A stretch of 64,000 bases of DNA from Blautia sp. BIOML-A1 (lineage in GTDB: Bacteria > Bacillota > Clostridia > Lachnospirales > Lachnospiraceae). This document shows, in pieces, positions 29,012-36,779 of the stretch (positions within the stretch are counted from its first letter, which is position 1; every line of letters begins with the position of its first letter). Location of the stretch: positions 124,001 through 188,000 of the forward strand of contig NZ_WWVR01000001.1 of assembly GCF_009883055.1 (NCBI RefSeq), written 5' to 3'. The notes beneath the pieces were generated by a model. It saw only the letters and a list, made by a program, of their open reading frames with translations, searched no databases and had not been told where the DNA came from. The translations under genes and the position numbers were made by a program.

Positions 29012-30313
29012 ATGAATTACGAAGAAGCAGTTGCTTATATTGAAGAAACTCCGAAATTTACGACCAAAAATAAAATGGAACACACAAAGGAATGTCTGAA
29101 ACGCCTTGGAAATCCACAGGATAAATTCCGTGTGATCCATGTGGCCGGTACGAATGGTAAGGGAAGTACCTGTGCATTCCTGACTTCCATTTTGAGAGAA
29201 GCAGGATACTCCTGCGGACTTTTTACCTCGCCGCATCTGGTTGTGATCAATGAACGTTTCCAGATCAATGAGAAGAATATCAGTGATGAAGTGTTTCTGG
29301 ATGCATTCTGCAAGGTGAAAGAACTGGCAGATGAACTGGTAAAGGAAGGAAACTATCATCCTACCTATTTTGAGTTTTTATTCCTGATGGGAATGGTGAT
29401 CTTTGCAGATGCAGGCGTGGACTATGTAGTACTGGAGACAGGACTTGGCGGAAGACTTGATGCAACAACAGCGGTAGAAAATCCTGTAGCCTGTGTGATC
29501 ACTTCGATCAGCTTTGATCATATGCAGTATCTCGGCAATACGATCGAAGAAATTGCGGGAGAGAAAGCAGGGATCATTGTTCCGGGCGTACCTGTGATCT
29601 ATGACGGAAACGATCAAAAGGCGGCAAAGGTCATCAGAGAACGGGCACAGGAGCTGAACAGTCCATGCTATGAAGTTACGAGGGAAGATACGGAAATTAT
29701 ACGAAATACCTGTTCCGGCATTGATTTTTCATTTAAGAATGAGTATTATGGTAACACAGTATTTTCCATTCCGTTCATTGCACTGTATCAGGTGATGAAC
29801 AGTTCTCTTGCTCTCAAGACGATGGAGGTCCTTAAGGAGGAGATTCCGGTATCGGCAGAAGCTGTGAGGAAAGGACTTATTGAGACACGCTGGCAGGGAA
29901 GAATGGAAACTGTATTGCCGGGAGTCATTGTAGACGGGGCCCATAATGAGGATGGAGTTGCACGATTCGTAGAAACGGCAGCACATTTTCAGAAGGACTA
30001 TCCGCTTACTCTGCTGTTTTCTGCTGTGGATGATAAGGATTATACGGATATGATCCGCACCATCCTGGACAAGATCCAGTTCAGACATGTAGTGGTCACT
30101 CAGGTAGGCGGCTATCGTAAAGTACCGGCTGAGCAGCTGGCGGAGATTTTTAAGGAGAATGGATGTACTTCGGCAGAGGTCTGTGAAGATGCAGAAGAAG
30201 CATTCAGGAAAGCACTCTCGGAAAAAGGAGACGATGGACTGCTGTTTTGTGTAGGTTCCCTTTATCTGGTGGGTGAGATTAAAACCGCCATTCTTAAGGG
30301 AATCGGCAAATAA
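29012..30313 (+). CDS. folC: Folylpolyglutamate/dihydrofolate synthase
   Basis: A 433-residue Mur-ligase-like enzyme that adds glutamate to dihydropteroate or folates. The ATP-binding loop HVAGTNGKGSTCAFL, the FTSPHLV segment, LETGLGGRLDATTAV and the C-terminal VDGAHNEDG are family hallmarks. The frame opens at a GTG (28997), but ATG 29012 (MNYEEAVAYI) matches the usual N-terminus and is chosen. Whether it has both activities cannot be told from sequence. It is followed closely by a 50-residue ORF. Confidence 0.93.
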   Translation: MNYEEAVAYIEETPKFTTKNKMEHTKECLKRLGNPQDKFRVIHVAGTNGKGSTCAFLTSILREAGYSCGLFTSPHLVVINERFQINEKNISDEVFLDAFCKVKELADELVKEGNYHPTYFEFLFLMGMVIFADAGVDYVVLETGLGGRLDATTAVENPVACVITSISFDHMQYLGNTIEEIAGEKAGIIVPGVPVIYDGNDQKAAKVIRERAQELNSPCYEVTREDTEIIRNTCSGIDFSFKNEYYGNTVFSIPFIALYQVMNSSLALKTMEVLKEEIPVSAEAVRKGLIETRWQGRMETVLPGVIVDGAHNEDGVARFVETAAHFQKDYPLTLLFSAVDDKDYTDMIRTILDKIQFRHVVVTQVGGYRKVPAEQLAEIFKENGCTSAEVCEDAEEAFRKALSEKGDDGLLFCVGSLYLVGEIKTAILKGIGK

Positions 30314-30325
30314 GGAGAAATTATT

Positions 30326-30478
30326 ATGATCGATTATGAAGAGGAACTGAAGAAATTTGAACCCTGTCTGGATGTTACAGACGCAGAGGGTGCAATTTAT
30401 GACAGAGAACTGACAGACATTCTGGATGTCCTTCAGGAGGTCTTAAGAGAAGCAAAAAGCAATAGACGTGTAAAATAA
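30326..30478 (+). CDS. Small acidic 50-residue protein, unknown function
   Basis: An ATG at 30326 behind TAAGGAGAAATTATT opens a 50-codon frame ending TAA at 30476-30478. The product begins MIDYEEELKKFEPCLDV and is acidic and helical in composition, with a basic tail (SNRRVK). It lies 12 bases after folC and 32 before the zinc-ribbon/TPR gene, in the same direction, so co-transcription is likely. I do not recognise a family. The good ribosome binding site and fit in the operon support it as a real gene. Confidence 0.7.
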   Translation: MIDYEEELKKFEPCLDVTDAEGAIYDRELTDILDVLQEVLREAKSNRRVK

Positions 30479-30510
30479 GACAAATCAATACACAAAGGGA
30501 GAAACATTGA

Positions 30511-31728
30511 ATGAATTGTGTGAACTGTGGGGCATTTCTTACAGACATGGATCTGGACTACTGTCCGAACTGCGGATACAATGTTCTGATTCAGAAAAAA
30601 GTGGATTACCTGTCAAAGAGTTTTTATAATCAGGGGCTGGAAAAAGCAAGTATTCGTGATCTTTCCGGTGCAATTGCATGTCTGAAACAGAGTCTGATCT
30701 ATGATAAAAGAAACATCAAAGCGAGAAACCTTCTTGGACTTGTGTATTTTGAGACAGGAGAAGTGGTTTCCGCACTCAGTGAATGGGTCATCAGTAAGAA
30801 TCTGCAGCCAGCCAGAAATCTTGCAACAGAATATATCAATAAGCTTCAGGCAAACAGAAACCGTCTGAATGCGATCAATGAAACAATCAGGAAATACAAC
30901 AACGCGCTGATGCTGTGTCGTGAAGGACATGAAGATATGGCGGCGATTAAGCTTCGCAGGATTCTGTCTCAGAATCCGAAACTGATCAAGGGATATCATC
31001 TTCTGGCATTGATCCAGATGAAGAATCGCGAATGGAACAAGGCGAGAAGAACCCTCAAAAAAGCTGCACGCATTGACAAGACAAATACGACAACGCTTCG
31101 CTTCCTGCGAGAGGTGGATGAGCAGACCGGTGTAACGACCAATCTGGAAAAAAGCAAAAAAGGACTTTTTCATTCCAATAAGGCTTCGAAACAGGATACG
31201 GATATTTTTGCATCGGAGCAGGTTGTGCAGCAGCCGGTTTATAAGGAACGTTCAGGACTCTCAGCCTTTTTTATCCTGATGGCAGGAATTGCAGCAGGGG
31301 TAGGAGCGTTCTGGCTTCTTGCAGCACCGGCAATCCGCCAGGGCATTTACAAGGAAGCGAATCAGCAGATTGTTCAGTACAGTGAGTCGCTTGCGAGCCA
31401 GGCAGCTGAGCTTACCAAAGCACAGAGTGATGCAAAAGAAGCTACAGAATCCGCGGATGAGGTAAGCCAGCAGCTTACATCAGAGCAGACAAAGAGCAAA
31501 AGCTATCAGGCACTGCTCCAGGCATATGCGGCTTATCAGCAGAAGAGTTTTGATGATGCGGCCCTGGAACTGCAGAATGTGCAGCAGGATGTCCTTTCCG
31601 ACTCACAGAAAACAATCTATAATACGATCAGTCAGGCTGTAAATTCCGGAAACACCGGATCATCAGATACATCAGATGATGGAAGCGATGACAGCGGAGA
31701 ATACGACGATTCGGAATATTATGAATAA
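30511..31728 (+). CDS. Zinc-ribbon and TPR membrane protein
   Basis: A 405-residue protein. A zinc ribbon is at the N-terminus (Cys3, 6, 18, 21), followed by TPR-like helical repeats (about 30-210: LSGAIACLKQSL, ALSEWVISKNLQP, AAIKLRRILSQNPK). A single membrane helix is at about 250-275. The outside part is coiled (about 285-330), then has another TPR-like pair, and ends in an Asp/Ser/Gly-rich tail. The layout suggests a cytoplasmic scaffold linked to an extracytoplasmic domain. Function is unknown. A repeat element begins three bases after its stop codon. Confidence 0.8.
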   Translation: MNCVNCGAFLTDMDLDYCPNCGYNVLIQKKVDYLSKSFYNQGLEKASIRDLSGAIACLKQSLIYDKRNIKARNLLGLVYFETGEVVSALSEWVISKNLQPARNLATEYINKLQANRNRLNAINETIRKYNNALMLCREGHEDMAAIKLRRILSQNPKLIKGYHLLALIQMKNREWNKARRTLKKAARIDKTNTTTLRFLREVDEQTGVTTNLEKSKKGLFHSNKASKQDTDIFASEQVVQQPVYKERSGLSAFFILMAGIAAGVGAFWLLAAPAIRQGIYKEANQQIVQYSESLASQAAELTKAQSDAKEATESADEVSQQLTSEQTKSKSYQALLQAYAAYQQKSFDDAALELQNVQQDVLSDSQKTIYNTISQAVNSGNTGSSDTSDDGSDDSGEYDDSEYYE

Positions 31729-31730
31729 TA

Positions 31731-31873
31731 GTAACTATTCAGGAGGCAGTATCCCGCGAGGCGTTTTGGCATGTTTTTTGCCAAAATCCCGAGACATACA
31801 AGGCAAAATGCCATCACCGAAGGTGATTTGGAATGCATTTTGACTCGTAACTGTGAGGATACTGAACAGTTAT
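31731..31873 (+). repeat. MITE-like repeat, full-length 143-bp copy (copy D)
   Basis: Differs from copy C at only a handful of positions. It runs GTAACTATTCAG to CTGAACAGTTAT. The left flank is GAATAATA (31723-31730) and the right flank AATAATA (31874-31880), a direct repeat lacking one base. In this copy the subterminal arms AGTATCC and GGATACT are perfectly complementary, whereas in copy C they pair through G-U. Confidence 0.9.
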
Positions 31874-31880
31874 AATAATA

Positions 31881-31926
31881 GTAACTATTCAGGAGGCAGT
31901 ATCCCGCGAGGGTGCTGAACAGTTAT
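31881..31926 (+). repeat. MITE-like repeat, 46-bp minimal derivative (copy E)
   Basis: Starts GTAACTATTCAGGAGGCAGT and ends GGTGCTGAACAGTTAT. The whole interior is lost between two GAGG words, which suggests deletion by short direct repeats. It is in tandem with copy D, and its right flank begins GAATAA, resembling the left flank of copy D. Confidence 0.85.
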
Positions 31927-31979
31927 GAATAACTGTAAGACAGAAATAAGCGAAACGATATAAGAAAAACCTCGGAGAA

Positions 31980-32010
31980 GGGGATGTACATAGAGTACAT
32001 CTCCTTTTTT
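31980..32010 (+). terminator. Intrinsic terminator just upstream of spoIIAA
   Basis: GGGGATGTAC (31980-31989) pairs with GTACATCTCC (31995-32004) around ATAGA and is followed by six T residues. Only 30 bases separate it from the spoIIAA start. With repeats D and E it fills the gap 31729-32040. It probably ends the TPR-gene transcript, but the spoIIA promoter must then overlap it or lie upstream. Confidence 0.85.
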
Positions 32011-32040
32011 CTTTCGACATATCTGAGAAGGGGGGACAAA

Positions 32041-32385
32041 ATGAGCGAAATATTTGAATTCAAAGAAGCGGTTCTGACCATTCATCTTCCACAGGAACTG
32101 GATCATCCGCAGTCGGACAGGATCCGAAAAGAAACCGACAGGATCATGAGCAGAGCCTACATCAAAAAAATAATATTTGATTTTGAGAATACAGAATTTA
32201 TGGACAGCTCCGGTATTGGTCTGATCATGGGAAGATACCGTGCCCTTGGGATGGGACAGAAATGTATAGCAGCTGTCAATGTGGACAGGTATATGGATAA
32301 ACTGCTTCACCTGTCAGGAGTTCACAGATACATGGAAATTCAGAAAAAAATCGAAGAGGGAGGACATTATGGAAAGGACGAATGA
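32041..32385 (+). CDS. spoIIAA: Anti-sigma F factor antagonist SpoIIAA
   Basis: A 114-residue STAS-domain protein. When unphosphorylated it binds SpoIIAB and releases sigma F in the forespore. The phosphorylated serine is expected in DSSGIG, at Ser57. The frame extends upstream into the terminator hairpin; ATG 32041 is chosen because of AGAAGGGGGGAC upstream and the family N-terminus. It overlaps spoIIAB by 17 bases. Confidence 0.93.
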   Translation: MSEIFEFKEAVLTIHLPQELDHPQSDRIRKETDRIMSRAYIKKIIFDFENTEFMDSSGIGLIMGRYRALGMGQKCIAAVNVDRYMDKLLHLSGVHRYMEIQKKIEEGGHYGKDE

Positions 32386-32794
32386 AATAACACTTATTTT
32401 TGACAGTCTGCCGGTGAATGAAGCATTGGCGAGGATCACAGCTGCATCCTTCTGCACACAGCTGAATCCGACGCTGGAGGAAGTGGCGGATCTGAAAACC
32501 GCAGTATCAGAAGCGGTGACTAACAGCATTATCCATGGGTATGAAGGAGAAGTACATAAGATAGAAATGAAACTTCTGCTTACCGGTCAGGAAATCTATG
32601 TGGAGATCACGGATCATGGAAAGGGGATTGAAGATGTAGAGAAAGCAATGGAGCCTATGTACACTACAAAGGCAGACAAAGACCGCTCGGGCATGGGGTT
32701 CACTTTTATGGAGGCGTTTATGGACGACCTTAAGGTGGAATCACAGGTCGGAGAAGGAACCCGCGTGCGCATGAAAAAAATCATCGGTCGATAG
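32369..32794 (+). CDS. spoIIAB: Anti-sigma F factor SpoIIAB
   Basis: A 141-residue GHKL kinase that holds sigma F inactive and phosphorylates SpoIIAA. The N-box EAVTNSIIHGYEG, the DHGKGIED ATP-lid motif and the MGFTFMEAFMD box are readable. The start ATG at 32369 follows GAGGGAGGA inside the end of spoIIAA. This overlap implies translational coupling, which fits the need for fixed partner ratios. Confidence 0.94.
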   Translation: MERTNEITLIFDSLPVNEALARITAASFCTQLNPTLEEVADLKTAVSEAVTNSIIHGYEGEVHKIEMKLLLTGQEIYVEITDHGKGIEDVEKAMEPMYTTKADKDRSGMGFTFMEAFMDDLKVESQVGEGTRVRMKKIIGR

Positions 32795-32803
32795 GGAGGG
32801 GAT

Positions 32804-33523
32804 ATGGAGCATACTCTTGCCCTGATCGGGCGTGCACACCAGGGAGATAAAGAGGCAAGAGATACTTTATTTAAAGAAAATACAGGACTGATCTACAGTG
32901 CTGCCAGGCGATTTCTTGGAAGGGGCGTGGAGATGGAAGATTTATTTCAGATTGGCAGTATCGGCCTTCTCAAAGCCGTGGATAAATTTGATCCGGCATT
33001 TGATGTAAAGTTTTCAACGTATGCTATTCCAATGATCATTGGAGAGATGAAACGCTTCTTCCGGGATGACGGGATGATAAAGGTAAGCCGGGCTATAAAG
33101 GAATGCAGACACAGAGTCTATCAGGCACGGGAGAAAATTGAGAGAGAATCCGGGCGGGAGCCGACGATCCAGGAACTTTCGGAAACACTCGGAATCGCGG
33201 CGGAAGAAGTTGCCATGGCTCTGGAGTCCGCTGTAAATGTAGAATCTATTTACAAAACCGTTTATCAAGGAGAGGGAACAGATATTTCACTGATCGATAA
33301 AATCCCAGAGAAAAAAGACGAACAGGAGAATTTACTGAACCGGATATTTCTGGAAGAACTTCTGGGGGAACTTAAGAGCGAAGAACGAAGGCTGATCTAT
33401 ATGAGATACTTCCGGGATATGACCCAGACGCAGGTGGCTGAAGTTCTGGGAATATCACAGGTACAGGTGTCGAGGATGGAGAAGAGGATATTGGAGAAGA
33501 TGAGAAATTCGCATAAGGGATGA
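32804..33523 (+). CDS. sigF: RNA polymerase sigma-F factor
   Basis: A 239-residue sigma-70 family protein, the first forespore-specific sigma factor. Region 2 (DLFQIGSIGLLKAVDKFDP, FSTYAIPMIIGEMKRFFRDD), region 3 and a region 4 helix-turn-helix (TQVAEVLGISQVQVSRMEKR) are all present. It forms an operon with spoIIAA and spoIIAB. In B. subtilis spoVA genes follow sigF directly; here they lie about 1 kb away on the opposite strand. Confidence 0.95.
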   Translation: MEHTLALIGRAHQGDKEARDTLFKENTGLIYSAARRFLGRGVEMEDLFQIGSIGLLKAVDKFDPAFDVKFSTYAIPMIIGEMKRFFRDDGMIKVSRAIKECRHRVYQAREKIERESGREPTIQELSETLGIAAEEVAMALESAVNVESIYKTVYQGEGTDISLIDKIPEKKDEQENLLNRIFLEELLGELKSEERRLIYMRYFRDMTQTQVAEVLGISQVQVSRMEKRILEKMRNSHKG

Positions 33524-33549
33524 AATAAACAATAAGTCTTATAAGAAGT

Positions 33550-33575
33550 GTAGCTGCTGAAAAAACAGCAGCTAC
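33550..33575. terminator. Hairpin between sigF and convergent queT
   Basis: A perfect 10-bp stem (33550-33559 with 33566-33575) has an AAAAAA loop. There is no strong T-run after it on either strand, so it may be a weak bidirectional terminator or an RNA-stabilising structure. Confidence 0.6.
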
Positions 33576-33586
33576 CTAAAAAATCA

Positions 33587-34087
33587 CTATTTACTGTAAC
33601 TTGTTTTTCCAAAAACAGATCCTTTTACTTTGGAAAGTGCGGTAAGAACGATCATTCCGAAGATTCCGCAGGAAATGACTTCGCCGGCACCGACGGTCAG
33701 CATCATCAGCGGGATCGGAAGATTTACACCATATCCGTAGTAAAGAACGAAAGGTACGATCACTGTGTTGGCGGCGATTGGCGGCAATGGAGCAAGCCAT
33801 TTGCTGGCGCCGCGCAGCTTGTAAGTAAAAATTGCACCGATCAGTGTTGCAATACTTCCGAAAATGATATCTACAGGAATCGCACCGCCAAGAAGATTGG
33901 AAAGAATACATCCTACAAATAATCCCGGGATTGCAGCCGGTGTAAAGTATGGCAGAATAGTCAGTGCCTCAGAGAAGCGGACCTGAACTTCACCATAGCT
34001 TAATGGAGCAAACAGCAGAGTCAGAACTACATAGATAGCACCGATGGCAGCTGCCTGCACAAGGAACATAGTGTTTTTGTTTTTCAT
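33587..34087 (-). CDS. queT: QueT-family ECF transporter S component
   Basis: A 166-residue integral membrane protein with about five helices. The pattern (FAPLSYGEVQVRFSEALTILPYF, GLFVGCILSNLLGG, VDIIFGSIATLIGA) matches the QueT family of substrate-binding subunits, predicted to import queuosine precursors such as preQ1. It needs a shared ECF energy module encoded elsewhere. AAAGGAG sits before the ATG. The 116-base leader is highly structured, which fits riboswitch control. Confidence 0.85.
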   Translation of the reverse strand: MKNKNTMFLVQAAAIGAIYVVLTLLFAPLSYGEVQVRFSEALTILPYFTPAAIPGLFVGCILSNLLGGAIPVDIIFGSIATLIGAIFTYKLRGASKWLAPLPPIAANTVIVPFVLYYGYGVNLPIPLMMLTVGAGEVISCGIFGMIVLTALSKVKGSVFGKTSYSK

Positions 34088-34203
34088 TATTCAATTCTCC
34101 TTTAGTTTTGTTTTATGAGTGGAAGGTCACGAACACTCAGCACATTTTACGGCGGTGACCGCCGGTCAAACCCTGTAAGACCTTGTTTTTATGGGCTTTG
34201 ACG
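34088..34203 (-). promoter_or_regulatory. Structured queT leader, candidate riboswitch
   Basis: The predicted transcript start at about 34203 gives a 116-base leader. Read on the minus strand it has GTCAAA-GCCC paired with GGG-TTTGAC, a CGGCGG/CCGCCG hairpin, and a GAGTG/CACTC hairpin. The latter's loop CCTT can pair with the AAGG of the ribosome binding site. GGTCAC in the second hairpin is a perfect match to GTGACC in the third loop, allowing an alternative fold. A queuosine-precursor (preQ1) riboswitch is the natural guess from the gene, but I cannot match it to a known class by eye. Confidence 0.5.
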
Positions 34204-34209
34204 GTAGAG

Positions 34210-34238
34210 AGTATAGCACAGGAGAGAAAGAAATGCAA
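34210..34238 (-). promoter_or_regulatory. Sigma-A promoter of queT
   Basis: On the minus strand TTGCAT (34238-34233) and TATACT (34215-34210) are spaced by 17 bases, the same hexamers as at the rpsJ promoter. Confidence 0.75.
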
Positions 34239-34373
34239 GACAAAAAGGATCCTGTAAGTGGATGAAACGAAAAAGATAAGTACTAAAATAAAATCACAAA
34301 TTTCCATGGACATATTTCAAAAGTTGAGGTAAGATGGTACAGATGTTAATTATAGAAAGGCAGATTTATAGAC

Positions 34374-34577
34374 ATGGAAGAGAAGATTCTTGATTTCATC
34401 ATGGAGTATGCACAGGAACATGAGAATGTTCCATTTCAGATTATTGAAGAAAATTTCAACATTCAGATGGATGAGAGCTTACGATCTATCATCAGTGATG
34501 CAATCTGGGACAGAGATAATGTTTCAGATGTAGTCATCGAAAATGACGGCTACATGATCAGTTGTTTTGAGGACTGA
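34374..34577 (+). CDS. Small acidic protein, unknown function
   Basis: A 67-residue acidic protein (MEEKILDFIMEYAQEHENV at the start, ending MISCFED). It has no membrane segment and no motif I recognise; the pattern suggests a small helical domain. GAAAGGCAG precedes the start, and an intrinsic terminator lies about 40 bases downstream, so it is probably transcribed alone. Confidence 0.65.
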   Translation: MEEKILDFIMEYAQEHENVPFQIIEENFNIQMDESLRSIISDAIWDRDNVSDVVIENDGYMISCFED

Positions 34578-34615
34578 TCATTTACAGTCAGGGAAAGAAA
34601 TCATTCGGCAGACAG

Positions 34616-34652
34616 AGGACAGAAACGGGAGACCGTGTTCTGTCCTTTGTTG
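34616..34652 (+). terminator. Intrinsic terminator after the small acidic gene
   Basis: AGGACAGAA-CGG (34616-34628) pairs with CCG-TTCTGTCCT (34633-34646), with a GAGA loop and TTTGTTGTT after. It faces the convergent spoVAA gene. Confidence 0.8.
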
Positions 34653-34664
34653 TTGAGGGAGAGA

Positions 34665-35306
34665 TCAGGAAGCCTTCTTCTCATTTGGATTTTTGCAGAG
34701 ATTTTTCCTGTTGAGATCCTCGAGGATGGTTGCGTTGACATCATCCTCGTATTTACGCATCTGTACCTGCATTGGAGTAGGATCGGCCGAAAAATTCAGA
34801 CGGCTGAAATGATTAAAGAAGAACAGAACTCCGACGGCAAGGCCGATAGAGTAGGAAATCTCCAGGACAGTAAAACCGCTGGAGATTTCTCCCGTCACCT
34901 GAAAATAAACCTGCTGAAATAACCTGCCAACATCCACATCTGTATTAAAGGTCATGATGGAAAAAGCAGCTCCGAAAAAAGTAGCAAGGCAGACGAAAAA
35001 GATTTTGAGCCAGCGAAATACAGTGCCGGATGCAGAGCTTTTGTGGTAGGTAAGAATGAAATCGGGTTCTCCTATATGAGAAATGCTGAGATCAGGTTCT
35101 TTTTTCTGGATCATATCGATCAGATCCATGACGGACATGACATACTGACCGGATTTCATGTGATCCAGGCTGGCAACAGGAAGAACACGGAGACGGTTCA
35201 GGACTTTTGCGTTGCTGCAGGCAAGCTTTGCGATGTCCTGAAGATAAATATGCGGATGCTGTACCTGAATATTTGTATCAAGCTGTAAATATAAAGTATC
35301 ACTCAT
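34665..35306 (-). CDS. spoVAA: Stage V sporulation protein AA
   Basis: A 213-residue membrane protein matching SpoVAA. It has an N-terminal soluble domain (about 1-90), then two membrane segments with the diagnostic AAFSIMTFNTDVDV and ISYSIGLAVGVLFFFNHF stretches, and a charged tail (DPTPMQVQMRKYEDD). SpoVA proteins form the channel that moves dipicolinic acid into the forespore and out at germination. It is the last gene of this cluster, whereas in B. subtilis it is the first. Confidence 0.85.
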   Translation of the reverse strand: MSDTLYLQLDTNIQVQHPHIYLQDIAKLACSNAKVLNRLRVLPVASLDHMKSGQYVMSVMDLIDMIQKKEPDLSISHIGEPDFILTYHKSSASGTVFRWLKIFFVCLATFFGAAFSIMTFNTDVDVGRLFQQVYFQVTGEISSGFTVLEISYSIGLAVGVLFFFNHFSRLNFSADPTPMQVQMRKYEDDVNATILEDLNRKNLCKNPNEKKAS

Positions 35307-35336
35307 AAGAAAACTCCTTTGATGCGATGGAAATAA

Positions 35337-35693
35337 TCAATCTTTCATTTGAGGTTTAAAGATCAGACTGGCCAGGTATGAAAAAATCAGAGAAGCGGAC
35401 ACACCTGCGGCACAGGCAGTGAAGCCGCCTGTAAAAAGTCCGAGAAGACCATCCTGGTTAATGGCTGTCTTCATGCCTTTCCAGAGAAGATGCCCAAATC
35501 CGGGAAGGGGGACCGAAGCACCTGCACCGGCATAGTCGACCAATGGCTGATAGATTCCGACAGCACTTAAGAGGACACCGGAGCAGACAAGAAGAACCAT
35601 AACCCTGCCGGGCATCAGTTTGGTTTTGTCAAGAAGAATCTGGACCAGGGCGCAGATGACGCCGCCGACCCAGAAGGCATTAAAATAATCCAT
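35337..35693 (-). CDS. spoVAE: Stage V sporulation protein AE
   Basis: A 118-residue membrane protein with several helices. FWVGGVICALVQILLDKTKL and the PGFGHLLWKGMKTAI segment are typical of SpoVAE (the SpoVAEb type). It is part of the dipicolinate channel with SpoVAC and SpoVAD. It starts 12 bases after the spoVAD stop codon. Confidence 0.9.
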   Translation of the reverse strand: MDYFNAFWVGGVICALVQILLDKTKLMPGRVMVLLVCSGVLLSAVGIYQPLVDYAGAGASVPLPGFGHLLWKGMKTAINQDGLLGLFTGGFTACAAGVSASLIFSYLASLIFKPQMKD

Positions 35694-35705
35694 ATGAAAC
35701 TCCTT

Positions 35706-36779
35706 TCAGGATAATTGCACGTGTTCAATAACAATTCCATGGGCGATGCCGGGAACGGATTCGCCCTCATTAAAGCTGACTTTGGAGAGCATGGCACCGG
35801 TGGGGACAAAAAGGACTTTTTTCCACTGTCCGCTGACAACGCGTGGAAGGATGAAGGCTGCCAGAACAGCGGCCGCACATCCGCATCCACTGCCTCCGGA
35901 ATGGGTATCCTGTGCATCATTGTCAAAGATCAGAAGCCCGCAGTCATAGTGGCGGGAAGAGATGGAGATATCTTTTTCGCCGAGAAGATCAAACAGGATC
36001 CGCTGTCCGACTCTGCCGAGGTCTCCGGTGATGATGGCGTCGTAATAAGAAGGCTGACGCCGGAAGTCGGTCAGATGGCGAGAAATAGTGTCGCTTGCGG
36101 CAGGAGCCATGCATCCGCCCATGTTCAGGGAATCACGAAATCCAAAATCAATCACGGTTCCGGTGGTGACAGCGGTGATCACAGCACATCCGTTCTCGTG
36201 ACGCAGAGGGGATGCATTGGGAAAATCACCAGAAAGAGGCGGCTTGTCTCCGAGAACGCAGGCTCCGCTTCCGGTCACTGTCCAGGTTGCGGACAGGGGA
36301 CGCTGGTTGCCGTACCCCAGTGGAAAACGAAATTCTTTTTCGGCAGTAGCAAAGTGACTGGAAGCAGCACAGAGTATGTGTGAACCATAACCGGCAGCTA
36401 CAGACATGGCACCGAGGGAGAGAGATTCTCCGATCGTGGAGCAGGCACCGTACAGCCCGTAAAACGGGATGCCTATTTCTGCAATGCCAAAAGAAGAGGC
36501 AATTGTCTGGGCGAGAAGATCACCGGCAAAGGCCATGCGGATATCGGAGGGCTTAAGCCCGGCTTTTCCGATTGCCAGGATCGCAGTTTCTTTTTGGAGT
36601 GTGCTTTCTGCATTTTCCCAGGTGTCCGTTCCGAAACGGGGATCCTCACTGATCATATCGAAGCAGTGCTTTAATGGTCCTTCGCCTTCTTTTTTTCCTA
36701 CGATGGAAGCAGCACTCTGGATATAAACTGGTTCATGAAATGCAAGGCTTGCTTTTCCCATCTGAACTGTGTTGCTCAT
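35706..36779 (-). CDS. spoVAD: Stage V sporulation protein AD
   Basis: A 357-residue soluble protein with a thiolase-like fold that binds dipicolinic acid in the forespore. Family features are FAGDLLAQTIASSFGIAEIG, FYGLYGACSTIGESLSLG, and the C-terminal GGSGCGCAAAVLAAF and PTGAMLS. The start ATG overlaps the spoVAC stop by four bases. Confidence 0.95.
   Translation of the reverse strand: MSNTVQMGKASLAFHEPVYIQSAASIVGKKEGEGPLKHCFDMISEDPRFGTDTWENAESTLQKETAILAIGKAGLKPSDIRMAFAGDLLAQTIASSFGIAEIGIPFYGLYGACSTIGESLSLGAMSVAAGYGSHILCAASSHFATAEKEFRFPLGYGNQRPLSATWTVTGSGACVLGDKPPLSGDFPNASPLRHENGCAVITAVTTGTVIDFGFRDSLNMGGCMAPAASDTISRHLTDFRRQPSYYDAIITGDLGRVGQRILFDLLGEKDISISSRHYDCGLLIFDNDAQDTHSGGSGCGCAAAVLAAFILPRVVSGQWKKVLFVPTGAMLSKVSFNEGESVPGIAHGIVIEHVQLS

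Noticed and set aside
31885..32310. A 141-codon minus-strand frame across repeat E and spoIIAA
   Set aside because: It is antisense to spoIIAA and depends on the repeat sequence; no ribosome binding site.
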